21,543 nt of DNA from Pinguiococcus pyrenoidosus. Lineage: Eukaryota > Sar > Pinguiophyceae > Pinguiochrysidales > Pinguiochrysidaceae. The translations under genes were made by a program, and so were the position numbers. The number at the start of each line of letters is the position of its first letter. Positions within the stretch are counted from its first letter, which is position 1. The notes under the pieces are model-generated. The model was not told the DNA's origin. It ran no database searches and saw only the letters and a list, made by a program, of their open reading frames with translations. Where the stretch lies: NCBI GenBank assembly GCA_019677205.1, contig JAAMXY010001109.1, positions 1 to 21,543 of the forward strand, given 5' to 3'. Positions 16,996 through 21,543 of the stretch are shown here, piece by piece.

Positions 16996-19255
16996 ATGTC
17001 GTGGTTCTTCGGCGCGGACCCCGACACCAACTCGTCCTGGGACAGCGTGAGTCTGGACAGCTCGCAGCCAGAGGTGGAAGAGAAGTTCAGCAGCGGAGAG
17101 GTGGAGCGCCTGACGCGCGCGCTCTTGCTGGTGCGCGAGTCGCACGAGACGGAGCGCCATCGAACTGCCCAAGTGGAAGCCGAGCGCGACGCGCTGCGAC
17201 GAGAGTGCGAGAATAACGAAGCCCAGTGGCGCCATGACCGGGCGCTTCAGCAGGAGCAGATTTTGCGCCTGTCTCGCGAGAACCAGGAGCTCCTTTGGCA
17301 CGCCAAGGAGGCGTCGCTGAGACGCAAGGCGACGGAAGATCAGTCTGGCGTATCGGCCTTGAGAGCCGCGCTCGAGGAGGCCGTTGAGGAGGCGCAGAGC
17401 CGCAAGGAGAAGGAGAGGGAACTGTGGCAGAGCTTAGCAATAGCGAAGATCCTGCTCCGCCAGGATGACAAGTCTTTGTTGGGAAAGGCGTTCGGGCGTC
17501 TACGGCTGAACACGCTTGACGGGGAACGGCAGGCAAGACGCGAAGAGGAGCTGGGGAATCTACGACGCGAACTGTCGGACAGGAGCACGGCGCTTGCGGC
17601 GATGGAGGGCAAACATAAGGCCGCACTCGACGAGCTTGGGGCACTCCGGGAAGCCCAACAGGCACGAGAGCGGCAGGTGCAAGAGAAGGAAGCGGAGCAG
17701 AAGCGAAAGAGCGCGGAGCTGGTCGCGCGATGCGAAGGGCTGGTGGAGAAGGAGCGCATCTCCTGCAGGCTTTTGGAGGATGCGTCGTCCAAGATCGGGG
17801 GACTGGAGGAAGAGCTGCGCGCGGCCCATGAGCAGGAGGTGGCTCTGAGGCAGGGGCTTGAGAGTTTGAAGGCGAGTGCCGAACTTGAGATGGCGCAAGC
17901 CCATCAACGGATGACCGAGCTGGCGAGCCAGAAGGAAGCCGTCGAGGCACAGCTCGCTGATCAGCGGAGGGCAGCAGCGGCTCACAGCGAGCAGCTGAGC
18001 GAAGCGTCTTCGTCTCTACAGGATGAGCAAAGGCAAGTGAATACGCTGCGGTTGGACCTGCAGAGCGAAGCGGATCGAGCGCAACGGGCAGAGACGTCCC
18101 TCGCTGCGCTCCAGCTCCAGCTGAAGGCGCAGGGCGACAAGTATGCCGAAGAGGCCAAGCGAAGCACGGTCACGCTCAAAACCCTTCGCAGCAAGTGCGA
18201 CGAGCTGGAGAAGCAGCTGGCGGCGTCGAAAGCGGAGGCTAAGGCGGCGCAGAGTACAAACGAGGCGCTGGTTGCCAGCGTCGAGCAGCTGAGGACCCAG
18301 GAGACGTCGTCGACAACAGCGAGGAACTCGCTCGCGGCAGAGAAGGCGGAGCTCGAGAAGGCCTTCGAGGAGCTGCACGAGGGCGTGCAGAACGCACAGA
18401 AGAAGCTGCAGGGTGAAGCGAGTAAGGGACAAGAGCTTCAGAGGCGCTTAGACGCCGCGGAGGCAAACGCTCAGGAGCTCACTGGCAGGGCCACGCAGCT
18501 CCAAGATAAGATCCAAACCCTGGAGCACGCTTTGGCGGTAGAGGCAGAAGAGAAGCAGCGCCTTGACTTGAGATTGCAGGAGAGCCTACAAGATCTCGAG
18601 GTTTCGAGATCGCAACTCTCGGAGGTCGAGACGAGGTCAGAGGATCTGGAGGGGTACCGACAGCTAGCGGAAGAGTTGAAGGGAACAGCGAAAGATCTGG
18701 AGCAAGCGCTCGAAGAGGCAAAGGAGACTGCCAACAAGGTAAGCAGCGGACGTAGCTAAGGAGCTACGCATCAACCATCTGACGGTGCCGTCCTCCGCAC
18801 GCGCCTGTGTGCCCTCGCAGGCAGCTCGCCAAGCGAAGGCGAACGATGAAGCCAAGTGTGCTGCAGAAAGAAGCCTCGGGGAATGGAAAGCAAGGCTCGA
18901 AGCGGAGCTCTCCGCCAAGGTGCAGGCCAACGAGCAACTTTCTGTGCGCTTGCGCGAAAGGGAAGAAGCGTTGGATAGGGCGGAGAAGGAATGCCAGCAA
19001 GCGTCAGAGCAGCTGAAAAAGCACAGGGAGGACCAGGAGATCGCTGCGGAGAAGCTCAGGCGTGCAGAAGATCGGGTGATGGAGGTTGAGCGACAGCGGG
19101 AGCAATTTGAGAAGCAGCTCCAAAGAGTGCGGCATGCCAAGGCGAATGGGCTTTCGAGTCGGAGGAATGCATCGACCGACTATAGCACGGTGTCGTCGAT
19201 CGAGCTCCTCGACCTGCTGGAAAGAGAGTTGACACATGGCGTGGACAATCTCTGA
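16996..19255 (+). CDS. Long coiled-coil protein of unknown function
   Basis: Exons are 16996-18738 and 18821-19255 (82-nt GT-AG intron, phase 0), giving 725 residues. The start MSWFFGADPDTNSSWDS is the first ATG in frame. The N-terminal 35 residues are not helical-repeat sequence. From about 38 to about 690 the protein is almost unbroken charged Glu/Lys/Arg/Gln/Ala/Leu heptad-like sequence with very few prolines. A Ser/Asn-rich linker leads to a short C-terminal helix, SSIELLDLLEREL. The shape (short aromatic head, very long rod, small hydrophobic tail patch) recalls golgins, centrosomal rods and other tethers, but I see no GRIP, GRAB or motor domain, so no function is assigned. The gene runs tail-to-tail into the kinesin gene, 63 bases away. 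Confidence 0.85.
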
Positions 19256-19280
19256 GGTATTGGTAATTGTAAAAAGTTCG

Positions 19281-19334
19281 ACTTCTGGCCATGTCGCGAC
19301 TTCTGGCCATGTCACGACTTATGACCATGTCGTG
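19281..19334. repeat. 18-bp tandem triplication spanning the kinesin stop codon
   Basis: acttctggccatgtcgcg (19281-19298), acttctggccatgtcacg (19299-19316) and acttatgaccatgtcgtg (19317-19334) are head-to-tail copies, the third more diverged. The kinesin stop (TAA on the minus strand, 19321-19319) lies inside the third copy. The other two copies occupy the 63-base gap before the end of the coiled-coil gene. Confidence 0.85.
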
Positions 19335-21543
19335 AGGACAGGAGACCGTCCTCCCTCGGCCCTGCGCGACAAGAAGGTGTGTGCGAGTCGAAGCTCCTTG
19401 TACCGGCATCGAGCCTGTTCGAGCTCTGCACGGAGGTGCGCGTCTTCTTCCTCCAGCTCCTTCACATACTCGTACACTCGATTCGACCGGAGACACCCTT
19501 CGATGGCGTGCATGAGCTCCTGCGCGCAAGAAGAAGAAGAAGTCCCCTTAGGCTCCTCACTCCAGGAAGGGCGGGAGGACGGATCAAAGCTTCTGGTATA
19601 CCTCATTCACGTGCTGGGGTTGCCAGCTCGCCGGCGCCTTCTCGAAGGCCGCGCTCCGGTTGACGACGTGACGTAGCACGCGAATCTGGGCACTTGTACT
19701 GTCAGGAATCGCCGATGTGCATCGGCAGTATTGCTCAGCTTACCATGTCGCGCGCAGCTTGGGCAGTCAGCTTGTCCACTGGTGTGGCCTCCCCGAGCAT
19801 CTCGTCCAGAACCAGCCTGCCGAGCTTCCGTTGCCGCGTCAAGGGCCTCCCCACAGCGCCGGCAAGATCGTCGGCAACTTTCTGTCCGCGAGCTGCGCTT
19901 CTCTCCAGCTTCGGAGCCTCTTCGGCGGGATTCTCTTCCGACTGAGGTTCTTCCGCCTCGACCACATTCAGGGACGCGAGGGCCCCTTCTGCCCGCGCCC
20001 TGAGGCGCGCCCGCTCCCGTCGCTCGTCCGTCCGCCGCTGCAGCAGCTTCTTCGTCAAGGGCAGCGTTGCAAAGCGCCCGGCACTGACTGGGTCCACGGG
20101 CCGTTCCGATGCCGGTAGGACATGTCTCGGGACGCCATTGCGCAGGCGAGTGTGGAGCGTGCCGCTCTCGAAGAGCCGCAAAGCATGCTGCGTTTGCAGC
20201 AGCGCGTCATGCAGTAGCAGCGTCTCCCGCTCCAGCTGGCGCGTCTGCTCGGCTCTTTTGCTGCGGAACGCATTGAACTCCGCGACGAATCTGTGGAGCA
20301 GCGCGTCCTTCTCGCCCAGCCAGTGCTCGTACTGGCGCCGCAGCTGCGCCACTTCCTCCGAATGGTTCAGCTCCGTTCGACTCCGCCACTTGTCGAGGCT
20401 CTCTGCAGCGATGCGACTGGCACGGATCTCGTGCGCAGCCTTCGTGGCATTCTCCTGCCCTCGAGCAGCTCTCTCCCTGGGCACTCTGGCGAGAGCGTCA
20501 TGCTGCGCCGCGAGAAGGATCTGGCTGTGACGCATCAGCTGCTCCGTCGTAGCGTCCGCCCTCGCTTGGAACTTCTTCCGGTCCTCCTGCCTGGCCTCCT
20601 CCAGCAACCCCAGCCGTCCGAGAAGCCTCTCATGCTCCCGGCGGCAGTGCTTGGCGTTGGCAACGGTGCTCTTGACGTGCTGCCGCAGCTCTTGCCTTGC
20701 AGAATCCAACTCGTCTCCGCGCTGGCGCAGCTTGTGGCGCAGCGCGTCCCTCTCTCGCAGCAGCAGCTGCACGTAGTCCTTCAGCACCGCTGGCGCATGC
20801 ACGAGCGCCTTCTGCGCCGCACCGCTTAGCTGCGCCAACGTGGTGCCGGACGTGGCCCAAGAGGCCGACAAGACCGTGTCTCGCTCGTGTCGCTCCGCAC
20901 CCAAAGCTTCTTCCAGCCGGATGCGACGCCCGTCTGCGAGCAGGATCTGACCGTCGGCGGCCACTTGGGCGTCGAGGCCCACGGCGCGGAGCACCTGGAT
21001 GGCATGCTCTCTCAGCTCCTCTGCAGCGGCGGTGTCGCCCTTGTCTGCCGCCGCCTCGAAACCCTTGAGGCGCTGGCGCAGTACCTTGAGCTCCTCCGTG
21101 AGGCGCTTGAGCTTGGCGGCAGCGCCGTCGTGGGCGTCTTGGTACTGCACGCGCGGCTGGTTGCGCACGCGCTTGCAGCGCGCCGCGAACAGCAGCGTGC
21201 TCAGGCACTCGTGGAAGTGGCTGCGCAGCGGGTGCACCGTGGCGATGAGCGTGGTGAAGGCACTGCCGCCGAGCGCGTCCTGCAGCAGCCGTGTGAGCTT
21301 GGCGTCGCGGAAGGGCACATGAGATTTCTGCGCCTGCGCCAGCGCCGGCGCCGGCGTCTGTGTCGGCGTGTGCGACTGCGTCTGTGTCTGCGTTTGTGCC
21401 TCCAACGCCACCAGCACTTTTCCCAGCGCTGTGAGGGATGCATTGATGTACACGGCCTCTTTCGCGCGCCAGCCGACGCTCTCGCTCTTCTTCAGGCGCT
21501 CGCAGCCGGCCAGGTCCACCAAGTGCAGTGCACCCTCCACCCT
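19319..21543 (-). CDS. Kinesin motor protein, N-terminal part of motor missing at window edge
   Basis: ATP-driven microtubule motor; the gene enters from beyond 21543. Visible minus-strand exons are 21543-19744, 19685-19602 and 19519-19319, with GT-AG introns of 58 and 82 nt, both phase 0. The visible part starts in the second half of an N-terminal motor domain. It shows switch II LVDLAGCERLKKSESVG, the relay helix YINASLTALGKVLVAL (canonically INKSLxALG), VPFRDAKLTRLLQDALGG, and LSTLLFAARCKRVRNQP leading into the neck. A Gln/Thr/Ala-rich insert (21325-21402) sits just before VPFRD. The long tail is predicted coiled coil (about 20000-21150), with YEHWLGEKDALLHRFVAEFN a distinctive patch. Exons 2 and 3 add about 94 residues ending in another short coiled coil. 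The P-loop is outside the window, so the subfamily is not assigned. Confidence 0.93.
21325..21402 (-). repeat. TG/CA-rich low-complexity insert coding Gln/Thr/Ala/Pro in the kinesin motor
   Basis: The + strand reads as imperfect gtctgtgtctgcgtttgtg repeats. On the coding strand this gives alternating Gln-Thr, then Pro/Ala/Gln residues, between the relay helix (LGKVLVAL) and VPFRDAKL, a surface loop where most kinesins have only a few residues. Slippage of a microsatellite is the likely origin. An intron was considered, but the frame stays open and I see no clear donor/acceptor pair. Confidence 0.6.

Noticed and set aside
17087-17950. Minus-strand open frame opposite the coiled-coil gene
   Set aside because: Pro/Ser/Ala-rich mirror of a Glu/Gln/Ala-rich coiled coil, a typical antisense artefact.
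19319-19606. A separate small coiled-coil gene on the minus strand
   Set aside because: Its plausible part begins exactly at an acceptor (19519) and joins in frame, through a middle exon, to the kinesin, so it is better read as the kinesin's last exon.

Overview
This is a nuclear-type eukaryotic window. It is gene-dense (about 2 kb per gene) and visibly GC-rich in coding regions. The genes carry short introns: the 15 I could reconstruct are all GT-AG and 58-102 nt long. There is no sign of bacterial operons, mobile elements, CRISPR or RNA genes. The best clue to the host is the ferrochelatase at 10235-11833. It starts with a signal peptide whose predicted cleavage point is followed by Phe, which resembles the bipartite plastid leader of algae with red-derived secondary plastids (cryptophytes, heterokonts and relatives). 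It ends with a degenerate light-harvesting-like (LHC-like) helix of the kind known from cyanobacterial and plastid ferrochelatases. A kinesin and a probable tubulin polyglutamylase subunit fit a cell with elaborate microtubules, perhaps a flagellate. I therefore infer a photosynthetic protist, but I cannot name the lineage.

Layout. 1-1050: possible 3' tail of an unknown gene, then non-coding sequence and an AT-rich island. 1051-1572 (+): NF-YB histone-fold transcription factor, 2 exons. 1962-3596 (-): DHHC palmitoyltransferase, 3 exons. 4431-6499 (-): PstS-like phosphate-binding protein with signal peptide, coiled coil and membrane anchor, 7 exons. 6969-7691 (+): unrecognised protein with a signal-like N terminus. 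8652-9809 (+): type II membrane prolyl-4-hydroxylase-like dioxygenase with a ShK-like segment, 2 exons. 10235-11833 (-): plastid ferrochelatase, no introns. 12389-13389 (-): formiminotransferase-like protein, 2 exons. 14149-15213 (-): geranylgeranyl diphosphate synthase, 2 exons. 15508-16545 (+): R2D2-type docking-domain protein, probably TPGS1-like, no introns. 16996-19255 (+): long coiled-coil protein, 2 exons. 19319-past 21543 (-): kinesin, 3 exons seen, with the N-terminal part of the motor outside the window.

The genes do not form one pathway. Ferrochelatase (heme) and GGPP synthase (prenyl chains) are housekeeping biosynthesis. The phosphate-binding protein and the dioxygenase belong to the secretory or surface system. 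The docking-domain protein, coiled-coil protein and kinesin are neighbours with a cytoskeletal flavour. I did not find a clearly new multi-gene system. The most interesting points are the degenerate LHC-like tail on ferrochelatase, the eukaryotic membrane-anchored PstS protein whose introns carry tandem repeats, the altered DHHC zinc-finger core, and two AT-rich promoter islands.
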